From assembly GCA_003647435.1 (NCBI GenBank), contig QMMV01000017.1, positions 1 through 13,392 on the forward strand: DNA of 13,392 nucleotides. Reading direction: 5' to 3'. Below, piece by piece: positions 1 to 6,932 of this stretch (within the stretch, counting starts at the first letter, position 1; each line of letters starts with the position of its first letter). Source of the stretch: Deltaproteobacteria bacterium. Lineage in GTDB: Bacteria; Desulfobacterota; Desulfobacteria; Desulfobacterales; C00003060. Position numbers and translations under genes: made by a program. Below the pieces are notes generated by a model. It made no database searches and was not told where the DNA came from. It saw only the letters and a list, made by a program, of their open reading frames with translations.

Positions 1-25
1 ATACCGGATTGCCCGTATGCGATAA

Positions 26-50
26 TATTTTCAAAAGGCTAAAATGATAC
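26..50 (+). repeat. Dispersed repeat core, divergent copy E1
   Basis: The segment reads TATTTTCAAAAGGCTAAAAT followed by GATAC. It shares the T-run, AAAGG and CTAAA core with the better copies at 243-288, 1982-2009, 9000-9029 and 13339-13389. It is the weakest member with 1982-2009, and alone it would not be called. No gene can be assigned downstream of it except the distant ArsA-type gene. Confidence 0.35.
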
Positions 51-242
51 GACAAATCTAAGGCTTGCTACAGGCGATGTCAAAACTCGCCCTCCGGGCC
101 CAAACAGTTGACATTGCTGATCTTCTGCTTCGCCAAGATTTGTCAGCCAAAAAACGCTTTAATGACCGCTCAAAGGAATTTTTGTTTGGGCAACGGCCCG
201 GCAGAAAAATGAACATTTGAATCCGAAACCCGAAAACCGAAT

Positions 243-288
243 GATGGCCTGTCCGCTCCTGATCTCTGTTTTTTGAAAGGACTAAACG
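243..288 (+). repeat. Dispersed 46-base repeat, copy A
   Basis: This segment matches the reverse complement of 13344-13389 at 36 of 46 positions, including an unbroken 13-base match at the start (GATGGCCTGTCCG) and the shared TCTGTTTTTT tract. The core TTTTTTGAAAGGACTAAA is shared in weaker form with the other copies. It points towards the ArsA-type gene 147 bases downstream. Both this copy and copy B contain a ten-codon frame starting ATG GCC TGT CCG and ending in a stop right after the T-run. Function is unknown; it may be a dispersed intergenic repeat or an RNA element. Confidence 0.7.
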
Positions 289-329
289 AATCTATCTCAG
301 CGAGAACTGGACCGATGTGTCAATTGCTC

Positions 330-358
330 TTTACTTCTGCGCAATCGTAAGGTATAAA
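330..358 (+). promoter_or_regulatory. Candidate sigma70-type promoter for the ArsA-type gene
   Basis: A TTTACT hexamer at 330-335 (4 of 6 to consensus) and a TATAAA hexamer at 353-358 (5 of 6) are separated by 17 bases. Transcription would start near 365, leaving a leader of about 70 bases before the ATG at 435. The assignment is by consensus only. Confidence 0.45.
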
Positions 359-375
359 ACCTCAATTGTTAGAAC

Positions 376-390
376 CTTGGAAATTCCAAG
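376..390. promoter_or_regulatory. 15-base palindrome, possible operator
   Basis: CTTGGAA-A-TTCCAAG is a perfect inverted repeat around a single central base. It lies 44 bases before the ATG of the ArsA-type gene and about 10-25 bases downstream of the predicted transcription start, a usual place for a repressor site. No regulator gene is adjacent to suggest what binds it, and a palindrome of this size can also arise by chance. Confidence 0.3.
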
Positions 391-434
391 CTACATAGTC
401 GACCAGATATGTCTAACTCATTTTGGGAATCTCC

Positions 435-1616
435 ATGAGAATTGTCTTTTTTGCAGGAAAAGGTGGCGTTGGCAAGACGAGTATGGCAGCCGCAAGCGGG
501 GTGGCGTGCGCTGAAAAAGGCCTCAAAACCATCGTCATGTCCCTTGACACCGCGCACAGCCTGGCTGATTCTTTTGATCTGGACAGGAACCTGATGGACA
601 ACAACAAGGGAAAGCCTGTGCAGGTAAGCGAAAACCTTCACATCCAGGAAGTCGATGTCCAGGAAGAGATCACCAGGAACTGGGCGGAAGTTCATAAGTA
701 TATCAGCAGCATTTTAAACATTTCGGGCATCGATGAGGTCCTGGCAGAAGAGCTTGCAGTACTTCCTGGCATGGAGGAAGTGAGCTCGCTTCTCTATATC
801 AACCGGTATGTGACCAGGAAACGCTATGATGTGATCCTGCTCGATTGTGCACCAACAGGGGAGTCAATTAGGTTTATCAGCATCCCTACAAGCCTGGAAT
901 GGTATATGAGGAAAATCTTTGATGTTGAGCGGAAAGTTGTCAAGGTAGCCCGCCCTATCGCAAAACGGCTTTATTCGGTCCCACTGCCCCAGGATGAGTA
1001 TTTTGAGGCGATCCGGCGGCTCTTCGAGCGACTGGAAGGAATTGACAGAATTCTTTCCGACCCCAATATCACGACAGTGCGCCTGGTTACGAACCCGGAA
1101 AAAATTGTCCTGAAAGAGACTCAGCGCGCCTATATGTATTTTAGCCTCTATAAGATGTGTGTCGATGCCATAGTCATCAATCGCATATTACCCGAGGCCG
1201 CTGACAACGGTTTTTTTGCAACGTGGAAACAAACTCAGTCTCGCTATATAAGTGAGACCGAGCGCCTATTCAGCCCCATTCCGATATTAAAGGTTCCCAT
1301 GCTGGCCGATCAGGTCGTCGGTATTGAGAAATTGTCGAGATTGTCGAAAGAAATTTACGGGGGCTTGAGTCCAGAGCAAATCTTTTATTCGGGAACTCCT
1401 TACACTTTCAGGAAGGTTGACAACGACTACTTTCTGGACATCAAGATACCGTTTCTCACAAAAAAAGAGGTCAAACTAAGCAAGCGAAATAGCGACTTAA
1501 TAGTTCGCATTGGGGGATTTAAACAACATGTGTTGCTTCCGCGCAATATCAGTGCCAGGCGGCCTTCTGGTGCAAGGATAGAAGACAACAAAGTCATAAT
1601 AAAGTTTGGAGGGTAG
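435..1616 (+). CDS. ArsA/Get3-family ATPase with HSP20-like C-terminal domain
   Basis: This 393-residue protein belongs to the ArsA/TRC40/Get3 family of cytoplasmic transport-energising ATPases. The deviant Walker A motif GKGGVGKTS is at residues 8-16, a DTAHSL switch-type motif follows at about residue 37, and DCAPTGESIRF matches the family's conserved D-x-APTG-x-x-R signature. The last 80 or so residues (beta-rich, ending VIIKFGG) fit the ArsA HSP20-like domain. There is one ATPase domain, not the two of the plasmid arsenite pump. I chose the ATG at 435 because homologues begin right at the P-loop strand; a TTG at 423 is in frame. GGGA at 425-428 is a modest ribosome binding site. No arsenic genes (arsB, arsD, arsR) are nearby, so arsenite efflux is doubtful. 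A chaperone or membrane-protein targeting role is possible but unproven. Confidence 0.88.
   Translation: MRIVFFAGKGGVGKTSMAAASGVACAEKGLKTIVMSLDTAHSLADSFDLDRNLMDNNKGKPVQVSENLHIQEVDVQEEITRNWAEVHKYISSILNISGIDEVLAEELAVLPGMEEVSSLLYINRYVTRKRYDVILLDCAPTGESIRFISIPTSLEWYMRKIFDVERKVVKVARPIAKRLYSVPLPQDEYFEAIRRLFERLEGIDRILSDPNITTVRLVTNPEKIVLKETQRAYMYFSLYKMCVDAIVINRILPEAADNGFFATWKQTQSRYISETERLFSPIPILKVPMLADQVVGIEKLSRLSKEIYGGLSPEQIFYSGTPYTFRKVDNDYFLDIKIPFLTKKEVKLSKRNSDLIVRIGGFKQHVLLPRNISARRPSGARIEDNKVIIKFGG
1608..1613 (+). promoter_or_regulatory. Ribosome binding site of the 82-residue gene
   Basis: GGAGGG lies four bases before the ATG at 1618 and inside the last codons of the ArsA-type gene, whose stop codon is at 1614-1616. 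It selects the ATG at 1618 over the in-frame TTG at 1606 and implies translational coupling. Confidence 0.7.
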
Positions 1617-1617
1617 C

Positions 1618-1866
1618 ATGGCAACTCAGAAGAAAACAAAGGAAACAGGCGAGAGAGAAGAGAGTTTTCCTGATCCTGTATACTTCCTTCTCGGATGCGC
1701 CAGGGAGATCCTGGACAAAAGTAGTATCCTTTTTAAGCGCACGAGAAAAGCTCGTATTCTATGTCTTCAAGGTATCAGCACCCTGATAGATGTCCACATT
1801 GATGCTATGAAGAAAGAGTCGGGGACCAGGAAGCCAAAGTTAACCAGGATCAAGGTGGAAGACTGA
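1618..1866 (+). CDS. Small protein of unknown function, coupled to the ArsA-type gene
   Basis: I do not recognise this 82-residue protein. It has a charged, probably disordered start rich in Lys, Glu and Thr (residues 1-18), a central segment from about 20 to 65 likely to be helical with amphipathic character (PVYFLLGCAREILDK, then ILCLQGISTLIDVHIDAMKK), and a basic tail. No signal peptide, membrane span or metal motif is evident. The start codon is one base beyond the stop of the ArsA-type gene and is preceded by a strong ribosome binding site, so the two proteins are very likely made together and may act together. The strong Shine-Dalgarno and tight spacing are the main reasons for calling it real. 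Confidence 0.65.
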   Translation: MATQKKTKETGEREESFPDPVYFLLGCAREILDKSSILFKRTRKARILCLQGISTLIDVHIDAMKKESGTRKPKLTRIKVED

Positions 1867-1981
1867 AGGATCTCTGTGGTTTCTTGGCACCGGAGACTCG
1901 AAGCGCTTCTGTTCCTGACTTCCCAAAGTGACTCACAAAAGGCTTTTTGCGAGCTTATCACAACCTGATTCCTGTCGAAGC

Positions 1982-2009
1982 TTCTTTCATAAGGCTAAAA
2001 AGGTGCGAG
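1982..2009 (+). repeat. Dispersed repeat core, copy E2, in front of mtaD
   Basis: TTCTTTCATAAGGCTAAAAA then GGTGCGAG resembles the core of the other repeat copies (T-run, AAGG-CTAAA, then a G-rich tail with CGAG as in copy B). It ends nine bases before the mtaD start codon and is oriented with that gene. Its AAGG or AGGTG may also serve as the rather distant ribosome binding site. The match is partial, so membership in the family is tentative. Confidence 0.4.
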
Positions 2010-2018
2010 TGCGCATAA

Positions 2019-3335
2019 ATGCAGGCCGTTGATATAATCATCAGAAACGGGTGGCTCCTGACCATGGCGCCTGACAGCCGGGTTATCAAAAAGGGCGCGG
2101 TGGCCGTAAGAGGCGACAGCATTGTTGCGGCTGGCCCTCAAGATGTCTTAGGGGCCAGGTATAAGCCCTGGAAAACCATAGACGCTTGCGGCGGCATAAT
2201 TATGCCCGGGCTGGTGAATGTGCATACTCATGCCGCCATGACCTGCTTTCGAGGTCTGGCCGACGATTTGCCTCTAATGACCTGGCTTAATGAATATATC
2301 TTTCCTGCTGAAGCAAAACTCACCTCTGACGCAGTCTATCAAGGGGCACTCCTTGCCTGTGCTGAGATGATCCTTTCGGGCACAACAACTTTCTGTGACA
2401 TGTATCTGTTCGAGGACTCCGTGGCCCGGGCCGCCAAAGAAGCAGGCATGAGAGCGGTCGTCGGGGAAGTCCTCTATGATTTCCCGTCTCCCAACTACGG
2501 TCCCATGGAAGAGGGTTTAAAATATACAGAGGCCCTCATTGACAGGTGGCGGGATGATCCACTTATCAACATTGCAGTGGAGCCCCATTCTGCCTACCTG
2601 TGCTCGCCGGATCTCCTCAAAAGGGTAAAAGCCATTGCAGACCGAAACGGTGTCCCCGTGGTGATTCATCTGTCGGAATCAGAAAAAGAGGTGGATCAGA
2701 TCAGGGAAAAATACGGCAAAACCCCCGTTGAGCACCTCGCAGAGATTGGATTCTTGAATCCTGGCGTGATTGCTGCGCACTGCGTGGCGTTGAGCAAGAA
2801 TGACATAAGGCTTTTGAGAGAATTTGGCGTAAAGGTAGCTCACAATCCGGAAAGCAACATGAAACTTGCGTCAGGCATCTCTCCTGTGCCGGAACTCCTG
2901 AAACACGGCATCACAGTGGGGATCGGCACGGACGGTTGTGCCAGCAACAATAACCTGGACCTGCTTCAAGAGATGGATACCGCGGCCAAGCTGCACAAAG
3001 TGAACAGACTCGATCCCACAGTCATGGATGCTCCCACCGTGGTAAGGATGGCAACCTTTGATGGTGCCCGGGTGCTCGGGTTGCAAGACCTCATCGGCTC
3101 CCTTGAACCTGGCAAAAAGGCAGACATCATAGTCATCGACACCAGGCAACCTCACCTGACGCCCATGTACGATGTGTATTCCCACCTTGTCTATGCTGTC
3201 TCCGGTCATGACGTGGTTACATCCATCGTAAATGGAAAAGTGCTGATGGAAAACAGGGTGTTGACCACACTTGACCAGGATGCTGTTATCGAAAGTGTGA
3301 ACCGGATCGCCGAACGTGTTGTTTCAAAAATCTGA
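2019..3335 (+). CDS. mtaD: 5-methylthioadenosine/S-adenosylhomocysteine deaminase (amidohydrolase)
   Basis: The 438-residue protein is a cytoplasmic amidohydrolase of the MtaD/TrzN/AtzA group, which deaminates methylthioadenosine, S-adenosylhomocysteine or adenosine to the inosine forms. The usual metal and catalytic residues are visible: HTH at 69-71, VEPHSAY with His190, VIHLSE with His217 and Glu220, AHC with His254, AHNPESN with His275, and GTDG with Asp305. Length and the start MQAVDIIIRNG are typical of the family. The ribosome binding site is poor (AAGGTG is about 15 bases away), yet the ATG at 2019 fits the family's first strand better than later ATGs. It stands alone on this strand, 152 bases after the previous gene, with a possible regulatory repeat in front. 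The substrate among the related nucleosides cannot be told from sequence. It would serve recycling of S-adenosylmethionine by-products. Confidence 0.88.
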   Translation: MQAVDIIIRNGWLLTMAPDSRVIKKGAVAVRGDSIVAAGPQDVLGARYKPWKTIDACGGIIMPGLVNVHTHAAMTCFRGLADDLPLMTWLNEYIFPAEAKLTSDAVYQGALLACAEMILSGTTTFCDMYLFEDSVARAAKEAGMRAVVGEVLYDFPSPNYGPMEEGLKYTEALIDRWRDDPLINIAVEPHSAYLCSPDLLKRVKAIADRNGVPVVIHLSESEKEVDQIREKYGKTPVEHLAEIGFLNPGVIAAHCVALSKNDIRLLREFGVKVAHNPESNMKLASGISPVPELLKHGITVGIGTDGCASNNNLDLLQEMDTAAKLHKVNRLDPTVMDAPTVVRMATFDGARVLGLQDLIGSLEPGKKADIIVIDTRQPHLTPMYDVYSHLVYAVSGHDVVTSIVNGKVLMENRVLTTLDQDAVIESVNRIAERVVSKI

Positions 3336-3352
3336 AGCCTGCCGGTAAATCC

Positions 3353-4642
3353 TCAGGGAGTATACAATCCCGCCTTAACGGGAAGATAGAGGGACAAAGC
3401 AGGAAACAGGGATAGAATGATCAAGACAACGGCATCTATGATAACGAATGGAATCGCCTGCTTGGCCACAGAATCAACATCGCCGTTTATCAGGTTGGCT
3501 GCCGTAAACAAATTCACACCGACCGGGGGGGTCGCCTGCCCGATGGCGAGCGCTGAGATGAATATAACACCATACCAGAGGGGATCGATCCTGAAAGCGG
3601 CAAGCACCGGCATGAGGATAGGCATGATCAGATACGAGATGGAAATGGCATCCAGGATCATCCCGAGGGCAAGGAGCAAAAGGTTTATCAGAATGATCAT
3701 GACTGCGGCATTGGGGGATATTTTTATTATGTGGCTTGCCGCCAGATCTATGATACCGATAACCGATGCGGCCCAGGTAAAAATTCCGGCAAACACGACA
3801 AGGAACATGATAACCGAACTGGTAACACTGGCATTTACCAGTATCCTGATGAAATCGCGCCATGAAATAGAGTGATAGACGAAAACTGCAACAAACAGGC
3901 TGTAAAAAACAGCGACAACGGCCGCCTCGGTAGGAGTAAATATACCCGCATATATCCCGCCCAGTATGATGACCGGGGTAAGGATAGCCCATACCGAGTC
4001 TTTGAGGGCGATGAGGATCTCTTCAAGGCTTCCCCTCTTTTCCAAACCCCGATAGCCCCTCTTCCTTGAAATAAAGTACGCTACAAGAAGCGTTCCCAAG
4101 CCTGTCAGGAGCCCCGGAATGATCCCTGCCACAAAAAGCGCGCTGACCGACACACTGGTGATGTTTCCATAGATAATGAAGGCGATGCTGGGAGGGATGA
4201 TGATGGAAAGATCAGATGAGTTTGCAATCGTGGCCCCTGCGAAGTTTTTATCATATCCATGCTTGATCATGGGCGCAAGCAGGATCAGGCCCACTGCTGC
4301 CGTTGTAGCTGGCCCCGATCCCGAAAGTGCCCCCCAGAACATGCAGGTAAGTACGGACACCATTGCCAGTCCACCTACCATCTTTCCGACGAGAAGTTCA
4401 AAAAACCTTGCAATGGTAGCCGCAAGCCCCGCTTTTTCAAGGATGACCCCGGCCAGGACAAAAAATGGAATCGCAAGGAGGGGGAAAGATGCGATACCGG
4501 AAGAAAAATTCACCCCGAGCATCCCTATACCGAGGTCGAACTTTATGATCGTGACCACCGCGGCTATCCCGAGGCATGTCCCTATTGGAACCCCGAGCGC
4601 CATCAGCAGGAGAAACGAGATGGAGATCAGTGCTATTTCCAT
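3353..4642 (-). CDS. dctM: TRAP transporter large membrane subunit DctM
   Basis: This 429-residue protein is the large, ion-coupled channel subunit of a tripartite ATP-independent periplasmic transporter. It is very hydrophobic with about a dozen predicted membrane spans. Family features include the N-terminal MALGVPIGTCLGIAAVV segment, LSGSGPATTAAVG at about 108-120, NSSDLSIIIPPSIAFIIYG at about 141-159, and the late GQATPPVGVNLFTAANL segment. The length is the family norm. It starts 32 bases after the small subunit's stop and is the last gene of the operon. The stop lies 17 bases from the convergent mtaD stop, with no strong terminator between. With DctP and DctQ it would import a carboxylate across the inner membrane using a sodium or proton gradient. 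Confidence 0.92.
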   Translation of the reverse strand: MEIALISISFLLLMALGVPIGTCLGIAAVVTIIKFDLGIGMLGVNFSSGIASFPLLAIPFFVLAGVILEKAGLAATIARFFELLVGKMVGGLAMVSVLTCMFWGALSGSGPATTAAVGLILLAPMIKHGYDKNFAGATIANSSDLSIIIPPSIAFIIYGNITSVSVSALFVAGIIPGLLTGLGTLLVAYFISRKRGYRGLEKRGSLEEILIALKDSVWAILTPVIILGGIYAGIFTPTEAAVVAVFYSLFVAVFVYHSISWRDFIRILVNASVTSSVIMFLVVFAGIFTWAASVIGIIDLAASHIIKISPNAAVMIILINLLLLALGMILDAISISYLIMPILMPVLAAFRIDPLWYGVIFISALAIGQATPPVGVNLFTAANLINGDVDSVAKQAIPFVIIDAVVLIILSLFPALSLYLPVKAGLYTP

Positions 4643-4674
4643 GAGCCACTCACTTCTGCCGATGCCTTGGCCCG

Positions 4675-5154
4675 CTACCTTCCTTCCAGAGATTTCAATT
4701 TTCGTGAGGCATCCTTGTAGATGCCCTGAAAGACGAATACAGAGAACACCGGGACCCCGGCATAGTAAATCCAGACGGGAAGCCCCAGGGCTGCGGAGGT
4801 AGCATGAAATATTCGCAGCTCATTATATATCGCCTGTATCGTGAATATGTCCACCAGAACAAAAAGGGCGGCGCTTAGCGCTGCTGCAAAAAGAACTACG
4901 AACTTTTTGAATTTTGCCGGGAAGATATTATACAGGGTAACCATGCCGAGCTGGGCTCCACGCTCAAAGGCGATTCCTGAACCTACCACTGTCAGCCAAA
5001 CGAAAAGATTGATAGTGATTTCTTCAGTCGAGGCAAACGAGAAGTGAAAGAGATAGCGACTGAGCACATTAATAAAGGCAATAGATGCCATCGCAAAAAG
5101 CAGGATAGCCGCTATCCAATGACTAAGTTTAACAGGTTCGTCGGCCTTATCCAT
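4675..5154 (-). CDS. dctQ: TRAP transporter small membrane subunit DctQ
   Basis: The 159-residue protein has four hydrophobic segments, as expected of DctQ. Family marks are the first helix running into NVLSRYLFHFSFASTEEI, the LFVWLTVVGSGIAFERGAQLG segment and the short loop after it, and a last helix VWIYYAGVPVFSVFVFQGI. It scaffolds the large subunit in the inner membrane. I chose the ATG at 5154 because GAGGG (5163-5167) lies eight bases upstream; a TTG at 5169 would add five residues. It lies between dctP and dctM and is separated from dctP by a hairpin. Confidence 0.88.
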   Translation of the reverse strand: MDKADEPVKLSHWIAAILLFAMASIAFINVLSRYLFHFSFASTEEITINLFVWLTVVGSGIAFERGAQLGMVTLYNIFPAKFKKFVVLFAAALSAALFVLVDIFTIQAIYNELRIFHATSAALGLPVWIYYAGVPVFSVFVFQGIYKDASRKLKSLEGR

Positions 5155-5162
5155 CGAGAATA

Positions 5163-5167
5163 CCCTC
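5163..5167 (-). promoter_or_regulatory. Ribosome binding site of dctQ
   Basis: On the - strand GAGGG sits eight bases before the ATG at 5154. It supports that start over the upstream TTG at 5169. Confidence 0.55.
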
Positions 5168-5181
5168 AAAAGAAAGTCCCC

Positions 5182-5209
5182 TCGACCTCTCCCCCGGGGA
5201 AGAGGTCGG
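5182..5209 (-). terminator. Intercistronic hairpin between dctP and dctQ
   Basis: GACCTCT (5184-5190) pairs with AGAGGTC (5201-5207), and the intervening CCCC and GGGG pair with one bulge. The stem can extend by one or two pairs at the base. It follows the dctP stop codon by about 20 bases and has no clear U-run. It is therefore more likely a partial attenuator or a 3' end stabiliser for dctP mRNA than a full terminator. Such a placement fits the need for far more binding protein than membrane subunits. It may also be a member of a dispersed palindrome family. Confidence 0.5.
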
Positions 5210-5229
5210 AAGTGTGGGGAGGAGGAACA

Positions 5230-6308
5230 TCACTTGCTCATATCCGCTTTCGCCTTTTCGTAGAGATCTTTCCCTATCTTTGGAATCCATTTCTTGTACA
5301 AAGGCTTGGTGGCTTCAACAAAAGCGTTTCGCTCTTTGTCCGAAAGGAAGGTAACCGTCATGCCCTTGCTTTCCAGAAACTTTACCGGATCAGGCACCTT
5401 CATGGTATAATTAAACTCTTTCTTTAAAATATTCAGAGACTTATCCCCGTCAAGACCGGCACGGCAGAGGGCTTTTTCAAAACGCGCAGACTCTTGGGCA
5501 GCCTCACGGATCGCTTTTTGAATCTCTTTCGGGAAGGCATTCCATTGTTTTTTGTTCCAGTATATGATTACCGGATCTACAAGATAATTCCAAAAGGTAG
5601 CATACTTGTGGTATTGAAAAATCTGTACGGGGATGAGAACGCCAACCGGATTCTCCTGGCCATCCACGACGCCCTGCTGAAATGCCGTTACTGCGTCGCC
5701 CCAGTTCATATTGACAGGGTCAGCTCCTAATTGCCTGAAAGTATCAATAAAGATAGGGCTTCCGACGACGCGAAGCCTTAATCCTTTCAAATCTTCAGGC
5801 CTGTGTATGGGCCTTTTGCTGTTTGTAACCTGCCTGAATCCGTTTTCCGCCCACGCAAGGCCTACAAGTCCCACCTTATCCATAGCCTTGAAGATCGCTT
5901 TGCCGGTCTCCCCCGACTCCAGCTTATCGAGGTTTTCAAAGGTGTTGATGAAAAAAGGGAGGGAGAATATGTTCATTTCAGGAATCACGGGAGATGAATT
6001 AATCGTAGATTCATAGGCGCAATCAATGACGCCGGTGGCCACCATCTGGGGAGATTTTAGTTGGGCTCCTTTAAGGAGGGCGCTCCCATAATAGGGTTTG
6101 ATATTAATCCGGCCGTTTGTTTTTTGCTTCACTAGTTCGGCAAATTTTTTGGCCCCATCCCCCAATAGAAGGTGGGACCGACGTTAAGGGTCATTTTATA
6201 CTCTTTTTTGTACCGTCCGGCCTCACTTGCAGGGGCAAATGCAAGCACTATAGAAACGCAGACCACCAAACTCAAAGCATGCCTCAAAAATAGATAAAAT
6301 CGTCTCAT
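5230..6308 (-). pseudogene. dctP: TRAP transporter substrate-binding protein DctP, apparent frameshift
   Basis: The periplasmic binding protein of the TRAP transporter is encoded in two frames. The first begins at the ATG at 6308 with an AAAGGAG site ten bases upstream (6319-6325). It encodes a clear signal peptide (basic MRRFYLFLRH, a hydrophobic core, ASEA cleavage site near residue 30) and runs to TLNVGPTFYWG. The second (open from 6165 to the stop at 5230) continues GDGAKKFAELVKQKTNGRI. Inserting one base into the G5 run (C run on the + strand, 6159-6163) joins them into about 359 residues, the normal length. The carboxylate-binding region GLRLRVVGSPIFIDTFRQLG, with its arginine near residue 180, and GVVDGQENP are intact. 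The rest shows no decay, so this may be a sequencing error, a recent mutation or slippage. Confidence 0.82.
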
Positions 6309-6362
6309 CTTTGCTTCACTCCTTTCTTTGGTTTTGAGATAACTCCTGGTTTTGACAGTGGT

Positions 6363-6932
6363 TTAGATCACCTCCTGGCCGATAATTACTACCAAACACT
6401 CGCTTTCTTCTTTTCCGGCATTTTGGCCCCTATGAGGTACAGAAGGATCAAAATGGATGGCATCACCGGGGCCGAGTCTTATCTTCTCCTTGCCATATAC
6501 GAGTTCCATTTCACCCTTCAAGACAAAGAGGAATTCCTCGCCGGGATGATCGAAAAGCAGCTTCGGCTCTGTCTTTATTACCGGGTACTTTACGATGAAA
6601 GGTTCTATCACGTGCTGGCGCTTCAGGCCCGTCAGAGAATAGTACGTAAACCCGATCTTTGTTCCCTTTCTTATTACCTGTTTTCGGTCACGGATCCGCG
6701 TCAAGGCATACCCTTTCTCGTTGTTGTCATCCGTTTCGAAGAAGATGCTGATCGGCACGTCTAATCCCCTGGCGATTTTTGACAGTGTGGCTATCGGTGG
6801 CGAGACCTGATTATTCTCGATCCGGGAAAGCAATCCCTTGGAAAGAGAGGTCTTTTCACCTAATTGAGCAAGGGTTAGGCCTCTTTCTTTCCTTATTTGC
6901 CGAATCTTATCCGCAATCTTTTTTTCAAGCAT
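6363..6932 (-). CDS. XRE-family transcriptional regulator with cupin sensor domain
   Basis: The 189-residue protein has an N-terminal helix-turn-helix at about residues 6-60 (KIRQIRKERGLTLAQLGEKT, then LSRIENNQVSPPIATLSKIA) and a C-terminal cupin at about 115-185 (HPGEEFLFVLKGEMEL and GPGDAIHFDPSVPHRGQN). Regulators of this class bind DNA through the first domain and a small ligand, often a carboxylate or amino-acid derivative, through the cupin. The ATG overlaps the end of the beta-subunit gene (ATGCTTGA), and no separate ribosome binding site is seen, so its translation is probably coupled to that gene. It sits between the oxidoreductase and the transporter, and is the likely local regulator of both; its ligand is unknown. 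Confidence 0.9.
   Translation of the reverse strand: MLEKKIADKIRQIRKERGLTLAQLGEKTSLSKGLLSRIENNQVSPPIATLSKIARGLDVPISIFFETDDNNEKGYALTRIRDRKQVIRKGTKIGFTYYSLTGLKRQHVIEPFIVKYPVIKTEPKLLFDHPGEEFLFVLKGEMELVYGKEKIRLGPGDAIHFDPSVPHRGQNAGKEESECLVVIIGQEVI

Larger units (their letters stand above)
1..434. other. Gene-free upstream region with repeat-like sequence
   Basis: No convincing coding frame is seen in these 434 bases; the short open frames show no protein character. The stretch holds two copies of a dispersed repeat (26-50 and 243-288), then a sigma70-like promoter candidate (330-358) and a 15-base palindrome (376-390) before the ArsA-type gene. The part from about 60 to 240 has the look of intergenic repeated sequence that I associate with deltaproteobacterial genomes, but this is memory-based and needs a nucleotide search. 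A TTGACA hexamer at 108-113 lacks a properly spaced -10 box. Confidence 0.6.

Noticed and set aside
369..695. Minus-strand open frame opposite the start of the ArsA-type gene
   Set aside because: It is a shadow of the P-loop ATPase gene, with no ribosome binding site or recognisable domain.
1897..1908. Ten-base palindrome GAAGCGCTTC before mtaD
   Set aside because: It is short, has no spacing relation to a promoter, and is likely by chance in a window of this size.
1932..1953. Inverted repeat CTCACAAAA/TTTTTGCGAG after the 82-residue gene as a terminator
   Set aside because: The stem is AT-rich with a mismatch and has no U-run after it. It might be a weak terminator, but it is not good enough to list.
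3336..3352. Bidirectional terminator between mtaD and dctM
   Set aside because: Only 17 bases separate the stops; a CCTG/CAGG pair is present but far too weak.
4176..4802. Long + strand open frame of 208 codons opposite dctM and dctQ
   Set aside because: It lies antisense to well-supported membrane protein genes, crosses their junction and has a composition without protein family character. The same holds for the other long antisense frames.
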